Positions 1-9,581 of a DNA stretch of 64,000 nt are shown here, in pieces (within the stretch, counting starts at the first letter, position 1; each line of letters opens with the position of its first letter). Position numbers and translations under genes: made by a program. The stretch lies in the NCBI GenBank assembly GCA_947625785.1, contig CANQPS010000002.1:62001-126000 (forward strand), given 5' to 3'. Origin of the DNA: an uncultured Clostridia bacterium. GTDB lineage: Bacteria > Bacillota > Clostridia > Oscillospirales > Acutalibacteraceae. The notes beneath the pieces are model-generated. The model worked only from the letters and a program-made list of their open reading frames with translations, was not told where the DNA came from and searched no databases.

Positions 1-34
1 TCAAAATTTTTCAAATTTTTTTTTACTTATATTT

Positions 35-754
35 TTAGGCTATATTTTCGGAACTTGATGTACTTATTTTTCCTTGTTTATATATCGTTAATGTAAGAAC
101 CCCCAATAATATAATCACTCCTACAAGAGTAGAATATTTTTCAATAGTCATTGTGCAAAGCGTTCCAAATATTGCCCCGATTATAAATGTAAATATTATT
201 ATAAATAATTGTAATGCTTTTTTCAAAGCATTTTTATCTTTTTTTGTAAAATATATGTAAAGATACTCCGAGCCTGTTCTGAGATTACCTGTACACATTG
301 TAGTTGCATACGGAAAACCTGATAATTTCCTGAAACAATTTGTTTGCATTGCACTTATAAAAGATACAATAATACAAACGATATTGTCCGGTACACTTTT
401 TGGTAAAAAAGCTATTAATATTAACACTGCAATTTCTATAATTATAATTACATTAAAATAATTAATAGTTTTCTCATTATCAAAATATTTTTTTAGATAT
501 TCAGTAAAAAATACCCCTGCTATAAAAGTCATTATTGGTACTAAATAATATAATCCACCTTTTAAATCACCATTTGCAATTTTTATTGCCATAAGCAACA
601 TATTTCCTGTTTGGGCAAAGGCGAATACTCCGCCTCTTAATATATATGTATAAACATCTAATATTCCACCTACAAATGCCAAAAACATTCCTATTAATAA
701 TGATTCATAAATCATACTTGTATTATCCGTTTTTATCTTAAAAAACGATAACAT
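35..754 (-). CDS. YoaK/DUF1275 family membrane protein
   Basis: About 239 residues with roughly six hydrophobic segments and the YoaK (DUF1275) pattern: an early GGxLDVYTY stretch, FAQTGNML, and a later CTGNLRTG motif. Members are small integral membrane proteins of unknown function. The ATG at 754 is chosen because AGGAGGT sits 6 bases upstream (761-767); a longer reading frame to 787 has no ribosome binding site and runs into a dispersed GC-rich repeat. It follows the antiporter gene on the same strand after about 70 bases. Function is unknown; the family assignment is fairly secure by pattern. Confidence 0.8.
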   Translation of the reverse strand: MLSFFKIKTDNTSMIYESLLIGMFLAFVGGILDVYTYILRGGVFAFAQTGNMLLMAIKIANGDLKGGLYYLVPIMTFIAGVFFTEYLKKYFDNEKTINYFNVIIIIEIAVLILIAFLPKSVPDNIVCIIVSFISAMQTNCFRKLSGFPYATTMCTGNLRTGSEYLYIYFTKKDKNALKKALQLFIIIFTFIIGAIFGTLCTMTIEKYSTLVGVIILLGVLTLTIYKQGKISTSSSENIA

Positions 755-776
755 ATTAAAACCTCCTGTTATTTTA

Positions 777-800
777 GGGCGGAGCATTGCCCCACGCCCC
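777..800. repeat. Dispersed GC-rich palindromic repeat core (copy 1)
   Basis: A short GC-rich stretch containing TTGCCCCACGCCCC, strikingly unlike the AT-rich surroundings. The same core recurs at 46119 and 60165. It lies between the antiporter and YoaK genes and appears to be a remnant of a dispersed intergenic element. Confidence 0.6.
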
Positions 801-825
801 GTCTCTGACCTGCTCTTAAATATAT

Positions 826-2421
826 CTATGATTTATTTATTATAAGTACATCATCTTGATTTATAATAGTACCTCCTGACGGAATAATAACTTTTCCTTC
901 ACGCTTTATAAGTACAACCAATTTGTTTGCACCAAACTTTATTTCTGATAAAGATTTGCCTAACCATTCATTATCCTGTTTTATTTTCACTTCTGTAAGA
1001 TAACTGTCAAATTCACTGTCAAGCGATGCACCACTTATAGCAACTATATCTCCTGATAATACAGTTGTATTTCCCTTTGGAATGACTTGTTTCCCGTCCC
1101 TGACTATAAGGGCAATAATAAGATTAGGCAGAAGTTCCAAATCTTCTATTTTTTTATTAACCCAAGGGTGTTTATCATCAATGAGCAATTTTATAAATTG
1201 AATAGGTATTTCTTCTGTATAATCGGTAAAAGTTTTCATAACACTGTCATTTTCATCTATCATATTAAGTTTTTTGGCAACGAAGGGAATAAGTGTTCCT
1301 TGCAGCAAAATAGAAAATAATACTATAAAAAATACAATATGAAAAACATCGTGTTTCAATTCTTTAACTTGAACTATCGCCATAATCGCAAAAACTATTG
1401 ACGCAGCACCTCTGAGACCAGACCAAGAAACAAGAAGTTGTTGTTTAATAGGACTTCTAAAAGGCATAAGTATAGAAAAAACAGCCATAGGTCTTGCTAC
1501 AAAAGTTAAAAACAGAGCGATCGCCAATGACGGCAATATAACACTTAGCAGTTTAGACGGAAATGATAATAGTCCCAATAAAAAGAAAATAAATATCTGC
1601 ATAAGACCTGTTACACCATCAAAAAAATTAACAAGCGACTTTTTATTGTTAATAGACTTGTTACCTAATGTTATGCCTGTTATATATACACTAAGATAGC
1701 CGTTACCGCCTATAATAGTTGCCACAGAATACGATACCAATGCCATACTGAAAACTAATATTGATTCAAAACCACTTATTCCATTTCTGATATTTGATAA
1801 TATCAATCCTGCTAAAAATGCTATAACAAAACCTACCACTATACCATACATAATTTGTGAAAATATCATATATAAAATACGACCGCCACTTAAGCCACCA
1901 TTCATAAACGATAACATTATTGCAGTCAACATATACGCACAAGGGTCATTACTTCCGCTTTCTATTTCAAGTAAAGATGCTGTGTTATATTTCAAACTTA
2001 ATTGCTTTGAACGCAGTATAGAAAATACCGAAGCTGCATCAGTTGAAGCAATTATCGAACCTATTAGCATACTTTCCAATAAATCAAATTTTAATACAAA
2101 ATTACAGAATAATCCTGTTATCAAAGCAGTTAAAAATACACCTGCCGTTGACAATAATATTGACTTAGCGGCAACTTGTTTAGCCTGTTTCCAATTTGTT
2201 CCGAACCCGCCATAAAACATAATAAATATAAGGGATAATGTACAAATCTGCTCAGCAAAAGAGTAATTATTAAAATCAATCTTAAATATACCATCTGAAC
2301 CAAATAACATCCCTAAAAATATAAAAACTAATAATGCAGGAACGCCTAATTTATTAGAAACTTTACTCAGAAGCAAACAAATAAGTATTACTATTGAAAT
2401 AACCAATAAATATACAGACAC
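826..2421 (-). CDS. Potassium (or sodium)/proton antiporter, CPA1 type with TrkA-C domains
   Basis: 531 residues. Residues 1-400 form about twelve hydrophobic segments of the Na+/H+ exchanger fold, including the conserved STDAASVFSIL and ESGSNDP motifs of the NhaP2/CvrA family. Two RCK_C (TrkA_C)-like units follow, about residues 415-470 and 475-531, each with a GKxVIPxG...GD/DD pattern; in relatives these bind regulatory nucleotides or ions. Predicted role: cytoplasmic cation and pH homeostasis by exchange for protons. The start is GTG with AGGAG about 11 bases upstream, slightly long; a TTG four codons further in is an alternative. It follows murF by 38 bases and may be the last gene of that operon. 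Confidence 0.85.
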   Translation of the reverse strand: MSVYLLVISIVILICLLLSKVSNKLGVPALLVFIFLGMLFGSDGIFKIDFNNYSFAEQICTLSLIFIMFYGGFGTNWKQAKQVAAKSILLSTAGVFLTALITGLFCNFVLKFDLLESMLIGSIIASTDAASVFSILRSKQLSLKYNTASLLEIESGSNDPCAYMLTAIMLSFMNGGLSGGRILYMIFSQIMYGIVVGFVIAFLAGLILSNIRNGISGFESILVFSMALVSYSVATIIGGNGYLSVYITGITLGNKSINNKKSLVNFFDGVTGLMQIFIFFLLGLLSFPSKLLSVILPSLAIALFLTFVARPMAVFSILMPFRSPIKQQLLVSWSGLRGAASIVFAIMAIVQVKELKHDVFHIVFFIVLFSILLQGTLIPFVAKKLNMIDENDSVMKTFTDYTEEIPIQFIKLLIDDKHPWVNKKIEDLELLPNLIIALIVRDGKQVIPKGNTTVLSGDIVAISGASLDSEFDSYLTEVKIKQDNEWLGKSLSEIKFGANKLVVLIKREGKVIIPSGGTIINQDDVLIINKS

Positions 2422-2459
2422 GACATATCAAACTCCTGTCAAAAAGAGATTCCGTTATT

Positions 2460-3842
2460 TTAAATGTTATCCTTTATTTTTTTTACTATTTCATCGGTTT
2501 TCATACCACGAGAACCTTTTACAAGAATTATATCACCACATTTTATAATAGATTTTACATATTCATAAACACTATTATTATCATCAAAAGATTTATTGAT
2601 AATATCAGGGTTAATATTAACAGCACCTTTAATAATATTTTTGGCAAGCTCTCCGACTGTAAATATACAATCAATTTTATTATTGGCAACATATTCCCCG
2701 ATTTTTATATGTTCACTAACAGCAATATCTCCTAATTCAAGCATATCGGCAAGTATAGCTATCGTTTTGCCTCCGTTTGAAGTATTGCCCAAACTTGCAA
2801 GAACATTTACAGCACTTCTCATAGAATCCGGACTTGCATTATAACTGTCATCTATAATTATAGTATTATTTGGGAGTTTATGTATTTGCTGCCTGAGCGG
2901 AGGCGGCGTATATTCTTTTAATCCACTTGCAATATTTTTATTATCAAGTCCAAGGCAATTTCCGACTGCAAAACTTGCAAGGGCATTAAGAACATTATGT
3001 TTTCCTATAACACCAATAACAACCTCTTGCCTTATATCGCCATTAACCATTGTAAATCTTGTTTCATTATCTTTATATACAATATTTTGGGCATTATAAT
3101 CGCATAATGTATCTATACCAAAAGTAATAATTTTACTATTTGTATATTTATAGGCATTTCTAAGATTATGGTCATCTCCATTTATAAATAAAACACTGTC
3201 CTGTGAGAAATGATTGGTAATTTTTATTTTCTCTTTCAATATATTTTCCTGTGTTTTGAGATTTTCTATATGAGAAACCCCTATATTCGTAATAACTGCG
3301 TATTTTGGTTTAGCAATATCAACAAGTTTATCCATTTCATTGAACATACTTACGCCCATTTCAATTATGGCAGCATCATTTTGTTTTTCTATATCAAGAA
3401 TAGTTATCGGCAAACCTATTTGACTATTCATATTTCCTCTTGTTTTCATAACATTAAGCTCAGATGATAATGCAGAATAAATCATTTCCTTAGTAGTAGT
3501 TTTTCCGACACTGCCCGTAATTCCTATTACATTACAATCAAAATTATCTCTATACCAACTGCTTAATTTCTGCAATGCCGTCAATGTATTTTCAACATAT
3601 ATCAATGCGCCGTTCTTACTAATGTTTTTCTCTTGAACTAAACAACATACCGCTCCCTGTTGAAAACATTTGTCAACAAATTTGTGAGCATCTACCTTTT
3701 CCCCTACTATCGCAACAAATAATGAACCTTCGCAAACATTTCTGCTGTCTATCTGGACATTTGTAACAATCTGTTTCTCGTCACCACAAATTAAATTTCC
3801 GTCAACAACCTTTACAATGTCTGATATGGATAAACTTTCCAT
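2460..3842 (-). CDS. murF: UDP-N-acetylmuramoyl-tripeptide--D-alanyl-D-alanine ligase
   Basis: 460 residues, normal for MurF. It joins D-Ala-D-Ala to the UDP-MurNAc-tripeptide in the cytoplasm using ATP, the last soluble step of peptidoglycan precursor synthesis. Visible: an N-terminal Mur ligase domain, the ATP loop GSVGKTTTKEM near residue 110, a central domain with EMGVS, and the C-terminal domain with DDSYNASPDSM. The ATG at 3842 lies four bases after the murE stop, with AGGGGTG overlapping the end of murE, so the two are translationally close. murE-murF order is standard; the upstream acyltransferase genes are the unusual part. Confidence 0.97.
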   Translation of the reverse strand: MESLSISDIVKVVDGNLICGDEKQIVTNVQIDSRNVCEGSLFVAIVGEKVDAHKFVDKCFQQGAVCCLVQEKNISKNGALIYVENTLTALQKLSSWYRDNFDCNVIGITGSVGKTTTKEMIYSALSSELNVMKTRGNMNSQIGLPITILDIEKQNDAAIIEMGVSMFNEMDKLVDIAKPKYAVITNIGVSHIENLKTQENILKEKIKITNHFSQDSVLFINGDDHNLRNAYKYTNSKIITFGIDTLCDYNAQNIVYKDNETRFTMVNGDIRQEVVIGVIGKHNVLNALASFAVGNCLGLDNKNIASGLKEYTPPPLRQQIHKLPNNTIIIDDSYNASPDSMRSAVNVLASLGNTSNGGKTIAILADMLELGDIAVSEHIKIGEYVANNKIDCIFTVGELAKNIIKGAVNINPDIINKSFDDNNSVYEYVKSIIKCGDIILVKGSRGMKTDEIVKKIKDNI

Positions 3843-3846
3843 TTAA

Positions 3847-5310
3847 TCACACCCCTAATTCCTTAAAAATATCACTTATAACTTCTCTTTCATCAAAATG
3901 ATATTTAATGCCCTTAATTTCCTGATAATCTTCGTGTCCCTTTCCTGCAAATACTATTATATCGCCATCTTGGGCATTTTCAATGCAGTATCTTATAGCT
4001 TCTTTTCTATCCGGAATAACAATATATTTACCGTTTGTTTTAGCTATACCAACTTTTATATCTTCTATAATATCCATAACATCTTCAAATCGTGAATTAT
4101 CAGCCGTAATAACAGATAAATCTGACATTTTACCGGACATTTCGCCCATTTCGTAACGCCTTACCTTTGGTCTGTTTCCGCCTGCACCAAATAATGTTAT
4201 AAGTCTTTTAGGATTATATTCTCTAAGAACGGTTAATATATTTTCCATACTTACGGCATTATGAGCATAATCTATAATTAATGTATAATTACCGTTTTTA
4301 ACTGGCACAAGTTCAACCCTGCCCTTTACCTTAACATCGTGCAAACCTTTCAAAATTGCGTCTATTCCTACAATTTCTTTACATACAGCTATTGCCGATA
4401 AAGCATTATACACATTGAACTTACCCGGAATATCTACAAAAATATCCGCCTGCAAAACTCCTTTTAATTTGAAACTAACACCTATATATCCATTATCAGA
4501 AACAAGTTTTATATCTTCCGCCATAATATCAGCATTATTATTTATGCCAAAAGTCCCGACAGTACAAGTATGATTTTTTAATATACCATTAACCGCCTTA
4601 TCGTCAACATTAACAAAACCGCATTTACATTGTTTGAATAACATTGCTTTACATTCTAAATATTCCTGTAAATCTGCGTGTTCATTACCACCAATATGGT
4701 CGTCTGAAAAATTTGTGAATATACCATAATCGAATATAAAGCCATCTGTTCTATGCCATTTCAAACCGAGTGATGATGCTTCCATAACAACATATTTACA
4801 GCCCTCATCTGCCATTTGACGCATATATTTTTGTATATCATAAGATTCAGGTGTAGTATTATTTGTTTTAATAATTTTATCGCCTATTTGAACTCCCAGA
4901 GTTCCGATAACACCTGTTTTTTTACCTTCTGCCTCTAAAATTGCTTTAATCATATTTGCAGTAGTAGTTTTACCCTTAGTACCTGTAACTGCTATTGTTG
5001 TAAGCTCATTAGCAGGGTGATTAAATCTGCCGGCAGATATATACGCAAGAGCTTTCCTTGTATCCTCAACCATAATTACAGTCGTATTATCTTCAACATC
5101 AATTTCCTCTTGTGCTATAATGGCAACAGCACCATTCTGAGAAGCCTCTTTTGCGAACTTATGACTATTTACCGCTGAACCTTTAAGACATACAAATACA
5201 CTATCAGGTACAACATTTTTAGAATTATATACTACTTCGCTAACATCAATATCTACATTACCTTTTATACACTTATATTCAAGTTTTTCCAATAAATATC
5301 TTAATGTCAT
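3847..5310 (-). CDS. murE: UDP-N-acetylmuramoyl-L-alanyl-D-glutamate ligase (probably meso-DAP adding)
   Basis: 487 residues. MurE adds the third amino acid of the stem peptide. Seen: N-terminal domain, P-loop TGTKGKTTTANM near residue 110, NNTTPES and the central NFSDDHIGGNEH metal/substrate region, and IIDYAHN in the C-terminal part. The amino-acid specificity loop reads DNSR (within TADNSRFED) instead of the usual DNPR of diaminopimelate-adding enzymes; the Arg that contacts DAP is kept, so meso-DAP is the likeliest substrate, by inference. Start ATG with AAAGGTG upstream. It sits 29 bases after the DHHW-protein gene and just before murF. Confidence 0.95.
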   Translation of the reverse strand: MTLRYLLEKLEYKCIKGNVDIDVSEVVYNSKNVVPDSVFVCLKGSAVNSHKFAKEASQNGAVAIIAQEEIDVEDNTTVIMVEDTRKALAYISAGRFNHPANELTTIAVTGTKGKTTTANMIKAILEAEGKKTGVIGTLGVQIGDKIIKTNNTTPESYDIQKYMRQMADEGCKYVVMEASSLGLKWHRTDGFIFDYGIFTNFSDDHIGGNEHADLQEYLECKAMLFKQCKCGFVNVDDKAVNGILKNHTCTVGTFGINNNADIMAEDIKLVSDNGYIGVSFKLKGVLQADIFVDIPGKFNVYNALSAIAVCKEIVGIDAILKGLHDVKVKGRVELVPVKNGNYTLIIDYAHNAVSMENILTVLREYNPKRLITLFGAGGNRPKVRRYEMGEMSGKMSDLSVITADNSRFEDVMDIIEDIKVGIAKTNGKYIVIPDRKEAIRYCIENAQDGDIIVFAGKGHEDYQEIKGIKYHFDEREVISDIFKELGV

Positions 5311-5339
5311 AGTTTAACACACCTTTCCCATACTAATTT

Positions 5340-6560
5340 TCATACTAATTCACTTTGCCAATTTTTTATTTGGCTGTTTGTTATTATAGAAGAAATATCA
5401 GTATCCGTCACCATATCCTCCATACCATATAATATTAATATGTTAGATACTGTTAAATTATCTTCATTTTGAATTTCCTTTACTATATCTATGATAGATG
5501 ATTTATAATATCTTAAATCTACTAATATTATTTCGTGATAATTATCACACAAAAACTGTGCCATACTATGTGCAAATGAATCTCTGACTACAAGTAATGC
5601 ACCATCTTTAACATCATTATTAATTATTTTTGTATAACTATGGTTGCCGTCTATAAATACCGTATATTTATCGTCACCCTTAAGATTTTCTCTGAAAAAT
5701 ACACTATTATTAACAGATATACCATTTTCAGGAATATTAACGGATATCGTATTATCATTATGTTTTTTATTTACCCAAAGTTCTATTGTATCCGGATTTT
5801 GCAGCCAATAACAGCCTTTTCCATAGGTAGTACCATAAAAGTCATTATAAGTTTCAATTTTAAAATTATTTCTGTCAGTTGCTTTAATATTAAGGTATGG
5901 TGCTAAATCGCAATATGCAAGATAAGTTCCCGCAGAAGTCCAGTGATGGTCGGTTTTATAATAAATATCTGTGTTATTTATATTATTTTTAAATGTATCG
6001 GTTAAATCGACAAATTTTGCACTGTTACCTAATTCATCTTTTATATACTTTAAAAATTCTCCGTCATTATAACTTTTATGATTACTTGGTAATGAGTCCT
6101 CCATAATGTATCCCGTAGACGGCACAACCGTAACCACTGTTGAAATATCAAAATTCTCTTTAAAGAACTCCGCAAACTTTACAATTTTGGCAGTATTGAC
6201 TTCTAATTGACTATCATATTTAAGAGGTTCACCAATTATATAACCGTTGTTACAAAGATAAACACCATTTGCATTATTTTGACCAAGAAATAATTTATAG
6301 TAAGCATTTACACCTGTAAAAAAATTTCTAAAAGGTATGTGGTCAGATAGATATTCCTCAAAATTTTCCCCATATTCACCATTAAATACATTTTTCATAT
6401 TTATACTTGGTTTTTCAGCCAACATTCTTTTTTCTGTTGCTGAATAGGATTTACTTGGTGATATAATAAACACTATCATAACAATAAATATAAAAAGACA
6501 AAATACAATAGAAGGCATATATTTCTTAATATTTTTAAAATTAATATCAGATTTTTTCAA
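5340..6560 (-). CDS. DHHW-family (AlgX/AlgJ-like) extracytoplasmic protein
   Basis: About 406 residues: one N-terminal transmembrane anchor (about residues 15-35), then an extracytoplasmic SGNH-like domain with the signature TDHHWTSAGTY that names the DHHW family. Such proteins accompany MBOAT acyltransferases and are thought to pass an acyl group to an extracellular polymer, in the manner of AlgJ/AlgX or PatB. The TTG at 6560 is preferred to a GTG at 6569 because AAGGGG (6569-6574) is then 8 bases away. It lies 12 bases after the MBOAT gene and 29 before murE, so an operon is likely. The acceptor polymer is unknown. Confidence 0.85.
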   Translation of the reverse strand: MKKSDINFKNIKKYMPSIVFCLFIFIVMIVFIISPSKSYSATEKRMLAEKPSINMKNVFNGEYGENFEEYLSDHIPFRNFFTGVNAYYKLFLGQNNANGVYLCNNGYIIGEPLKYDSQLEVNTAKIVKFAEFFKENFDISTVVTVVPSTGYIMEDSLPSNHKSYNDGEFLKYIKDELGNSAKFVDLTDTFKNNINNTDIYYKTDHHWTSAGTYLAYCDLAPYLNIKATDRNNFKIETYNDFYGTTYGKGCYWLQNPDTIELWVNKKHNDNTISVNIPENGISVNNSVFFRENLKGDDKYTVFIDGNHSYTKIINNDVKDGALLVVRDSFAHSMAQFLCDNYHEIILVDLRYYKSSIIDIVKEIQNEDNLTVSNILILYGMEDMVTDTDISSIITNSQIKNWQSELV

Positions 6561-6572
6561 TATTATCACCCC

Positions 6573-7967
6573 TTAAAATCTTAAATATAAGAACGGATTA
6601 TACCCCTCACTTACAAGAGATGCCGAACATAATATAAGAATTATCGTACATAATAGTGTATCTGCTATCCAATAATATTTATTATTCTTGATTTTCTCAT
6701 ACAGCATAGAGCCAAGCGGCAAACTTGCAGCCAACGCTATAACAAGTATAGGAATATACGACAAAAGAAATGTTAAGGCGTCATTATTTGCACTAAATGA
6801 AGAAAAGTTGAACATACTTGTAATAAATCTGCCCATTTCACTTAGGTCTTCAAAGTAAAATATTACCCAGCCAAATATTATAAGAAATACTGCATATATA
6901 TGCGATATAAATTTAGGTAATTTATCAAGTATTTTTAATAAGAAAAACTTTTCAATTACTATTATAACACCAAAATATAATCCCCATAAAATAAAATTCC
7001 AACTTGCACCGTGCCAGAAACCAGTCAAAAACCAGACTATAAATGTATTTAATAACAATCTTGCTTTACCTTTTCTATTGCCTCCAAGTGGTATATATAC
7101 ATATTCCCTAAACCAAGTACCTAATGATATATGCCATCTTCTCCAAAATTCCGAGATATTTCTTGATATATAAGGATAATTGAAGTTTTTGAGAAATTCA
7201 AATCCTAACATATTACCAAGACCACACGCCATATCTGAATATCCACTAAAGTCAAAATATATTTGAAATGAATATGCTATAATGCCTATCCAAGACATTA
7301 AAGAACTGTTTGTATAATTTGCTCGGATACTATCCCATAAAAATCCCATTTGATTGGCGATAAGAACTTTTTTTCCAAGACCTGCAATAAATTTTCTGAC
7401 GCCCTTTGTAAAATCATCAAGATTTTCCCGCCTATTGTCGATTTGGTCTGCAACATCTTTATATCTTACAATAGGTCCTGCTATTAACTGCGGAAACAGT
7501 GATACATAGGTACCAAAAGATATAATATTTTTTTGTACAGGAGCATCGCCTCTATACACATCAACAGAATATGACATAGTCTGAAATGTATAGAATGATA
7601 TTCCAAGCGGTAAAGGGATACTTGGTACAGGCAAATTTAAAAATGGCAGATAATTTAATGTTTCACATAAAAATCCTGTATATTTAAATACCGCCAATAA
7701 ACCTATATTTATAATTACGGCAGATATGACTAAAATTTTAGCTTTTTTCTTATTAGTTTCTCGATACTTTCCTATGAAATATCCGTGTATATAATCTGAT
7801 ACCGTTGAAAATAACATTAATAATACAAATACAGGCTCTCCCCAAGCATAGAAAAATAAATTTGCTGCAAATAAAAATAAGTTTCTATACTTATAACTTA
7901 TGCAATAGTATATCAACAAAACTATCGGTAAGTACAAAAACAGGAATATAAGACTTGAAAACACCAA
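6573..7967 (-). CDS. MBOAT-family membrane O-acyltransferase (AlgI/DltB/PatA-like)
   Basis: About 464 residues, strongly hydrophobic with around ten membrane segments. It has the family motifs: FSSLIFLFLYLPI at the start, PLGISFYTFQTMSY, the PQLIAGPIVRY stretch, and the conserved FWRRWHISLGTWFREYVYIPLGG followed by the catalytic-region FLTGFWHGASWNFILWG with the expected His. MBOAT partners move acyl groups, usually acetyl, across the membrane. I choose TTG at 7967 because the protein then begins MVFSS like its relatives and AGAGGT lies 10 bases upstream; a GTG at 7979 overlaps that site. It pairs with the DHHW gene directly downstream. Confidence 0.93.
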   Translation of the reverse strand: MVFSSLIFLFLYLPIVLLIYYCISYKYRNLFLFAANLFFYAWGEPVFVLLMLFSTVSDYIHGYFIGKYRETNKKKAKILVISAVIINIGLLAVFKYTGFLCETLNYLPFLNLPVPSIPLPLGISFYTFQTMSYSVDVYRGDAPVQKNIISFGTYVSLFPQLIAGPIVRYKDVADQIDNRRENLDDFTKGVRKFIAGLGKKVLIANQMGFLWDSIRANYTNSSLMSWIGIIAYSFQIYFDFSGYSDMACGLGNMLGFEFLKNFNYPYISRNISEFWRRWHISLGTWFREYVYIPLGGNRKGKARLLLNTFIVWFLTGFWHGASWNFILWGLYFGVIIVIEKFFLLKILDKLPKFISHIYAVFLIIFGWVIFYFEDLSEMGRFITSMFNFSSFSANNDALTFLLSYIPILVIALAASLPLGSMLYEKIKNNKYYWIADTLLCTIILILCSASLVSEGYNPFLYLRF

Positions 7968-8003
7968 TTTTCCAAACACCTCTTTTATATAAAATACATC
8001 TTC

Positions 8004-8055
8004 TAAATAAAAATGGTGAATAGCTTATACCATTTAAAAGGCACTATTCACCATT
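8004..8055 (-). terminator. Rho-independent terminator after the DUF4358 lipoprotein gene
   Basis: A perfect 12-bp inverted repeat (AATGGTGAATAG / CTATTCACCATT, arms 8012-8023 and 8044-8055) followed on the minus strand by TTTTTATTT. It separates the lipoprotein genes from the MBOAT-mur operon. Confidence 0.85.
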
Positions 8056-8098
8056 CTTATATAATTATAAACTATATTTAAAATACCTGCAATATTTA

Positions 8099-8605
8099 TT
8101 AAATATATGATTTATATATTTCTGTAATTTTTTCAGCATCAGGCGATACTATAAGAGATACAAAATTTCCATTTACCTCAACTTTACAAGCCTTTATTAT
8201 AGCCGCCTGCGTAGGATTATAACTTTCATTCTGACTTAATTTATTATCATATCTTTTTTGAAGTCTTTCCCTGACACTTTCAGCACTCTCGGCATTAACC
8301 GCTTCAACAATAACAATTTCATCTTGTGCAAGACCATCAGCATTTACCTGAGCCACAAATTGCTTTATATCACTTTCTTTGATACCATAAATATCAAGCA
8401 TATCTTCAACATCTGTATAGACAGCCATTTCCGGTAAAGTAACTTTACTTTCAATATCTGTCATAATAGTACTCAGTTCAACATTTTTATTTGCCGAAAC
8501 GGAATTACCATTATTGTTATTATTACTATTATCATTATTATCTCCGCAAGCCGCTGCCGACAAAATAAGTATTATCGCTAAAAATAATACTGCAAATCTT
8601 TTCAT
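8099..8605 (-). CDS. DUF4358 lipoprotein
   Basis: 168 residues. A lipoprotein signal peptide ends in the lipobox SAAACG, followed by an Asn/Asp/Ser spacer and a domain of about 125 residues resembling DUF4358 (IESKVTLPEM...DIYGI...Q.VAQVNADGLAQDEIVIVEA). The family has no established function; in Clostridia it often sits near MBOAT/DHHW acylation genes, as here. AAGGAG lies upstream of the ATG. It is 44 bases downstream of an SGNH lipoprotein gene and is closed by a strong terminator, so it is probably the last gene of a three-gene lipoprotein unit. Confidence 0.75.
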   Translation of the reverse strand: MKRFAVLFLAIILILSAAACGDNNDNSNNNNNGNSVSANKNVELSTIMTDIESKVTLPEMAVYTDVEDMLDIYGIKESDIKQFVAQVNADGLAQDEIVIVEAVNAESAESVRERLQKRYDNKLSQNESYNPTQAAIIKACKVEVNGNFVSLIVSPDAEKITEIYKSYI

Positions 8606-8649
8606 AAATACAAACTCCTTTCTGTGGCGAAATTTATTTTATATAAAGA

Positions 8650-9528
8650 TTAATTTGTATGTGTCAACAAATAATCTATCCAGACTTTACAAGCCATATC
8701 TGTAAAGTGAATACCCATAATATCAGGGTCGCTGCAATACTCAGCAATCAAACAACCATTACTGTCTTTCATCACAGAGGCTACATCTACAAATTTAAAA
8801 TTATCATTTTCTTCACAATATGCTTTTAACTTATCATTAAATATATTAATATTTTGATTATTCCAAGTTTTGCCCTCCATACCGCTTAATATAGGAGTAA
8901 CAGATTGCAAATATATAGTTACATTAGGTGATTTTTCAAGAATACGATTTGTCAGCGTTTTCATATTATCAAAACTGCCGTCAACACCATAAAGGCCTAT
9001 ATCGTTCATACCGAGCATTATATAAACCTTACTTGCACCTGTTAAAACAACACCGTCCTCTAAAAGAACATTCTCACCCTGATAACTTGGAAATACCGCT
9101 TCCGGATTATCTAAATCCCATAAAGCATTACCATAACCAAGGCTTCCGGAGGTTAAAAATTTTGCTTTACTCATAGCATTATTTTTATCATTATATAACT
9201 TCAATTTGAGGCTTACGCTGTCGCCTATAAATACGCAATCATCAAAATAACTTACATCAGCCTTTTCTCCGACAGGAGTTTCGCTGTTATTATCATCTTT
9301 ACTATTATTGTTATCTTCCTTACTATTATTATCATCTTTACTGTTGTTATCTTGCTTACTGTTGTTATCTTCATTATTTTTACTATTATTTTCGGTTACA
9401 GTCTGGCTATTTGTATTAGTTGCATTGCCGCTTTGTGAATTATCATTATTATCTCCACAACCCGCAAACATCACAGAACCCGCTATAATAGCACACAATA
9501 AAACAGCAATTTTCTTTTTAACCATCAT
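8650..9528 (-). CDS. SGNH/GDSL hydrolase lipoprotein, copy 1
   Basis: About 292 residues. Signal peptide with lipobox VMFAGC, then a low-complexity spacer of about 60 residues built from DNNSK-type units, then an SGNH hydrolase domain: FIGDS (catalytic Ser), a Gly in block II, GMNDIG (oxyanion Asn), and a C-terminal GIH with the catalytic His. Probably an esterase or deacylase on envelope or extracellular polymers. I start at the ATG at 9528 (ATG at 9525 also possible), 12 bases after GGAG; an upstream ATG at 9546 has no ribosome binding site. It is a tandem paralogue of the next gene. Confidence 0.85.
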   Translation of the reverse strand: MMVKKKIAVLLCAIIAGSVMFAGCGDNNDNSQSGNATNTNSQTVTENNSKNNEDNNSKQDNNSKDDNNSKEDNNNSKDDNNSETPVGEKADVSYFDDCVFIGDSVSLKLKLYNDKNNAMSKAKFLTSGSLGYGNALWDLDNPEAVFPSYQGENVLLEDGVVLTGASKVYIMLGMNDIGLYGVDGSFDNMKTLTNRILEKSPNVTIYLQSVTPILSGMEGKTWNNQNINIFNDKLKAYCEENDNFKFVDVASVMKDSNGCLIAEYCSDPDIMGIHFTDMACKVWIDYLLTHTN

Positions 9529-9581
9529 TGTTTGAACACTCTCCATTTTTTATTCTTTTTTATATATTAATTTTACATACA

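Noticed and set aside
2393-2426. ATG at 2426 near the antiporter start
   Set aside because: It is in another frame and stops after 11 codons; the antiporter starts at the GTG at 2421.
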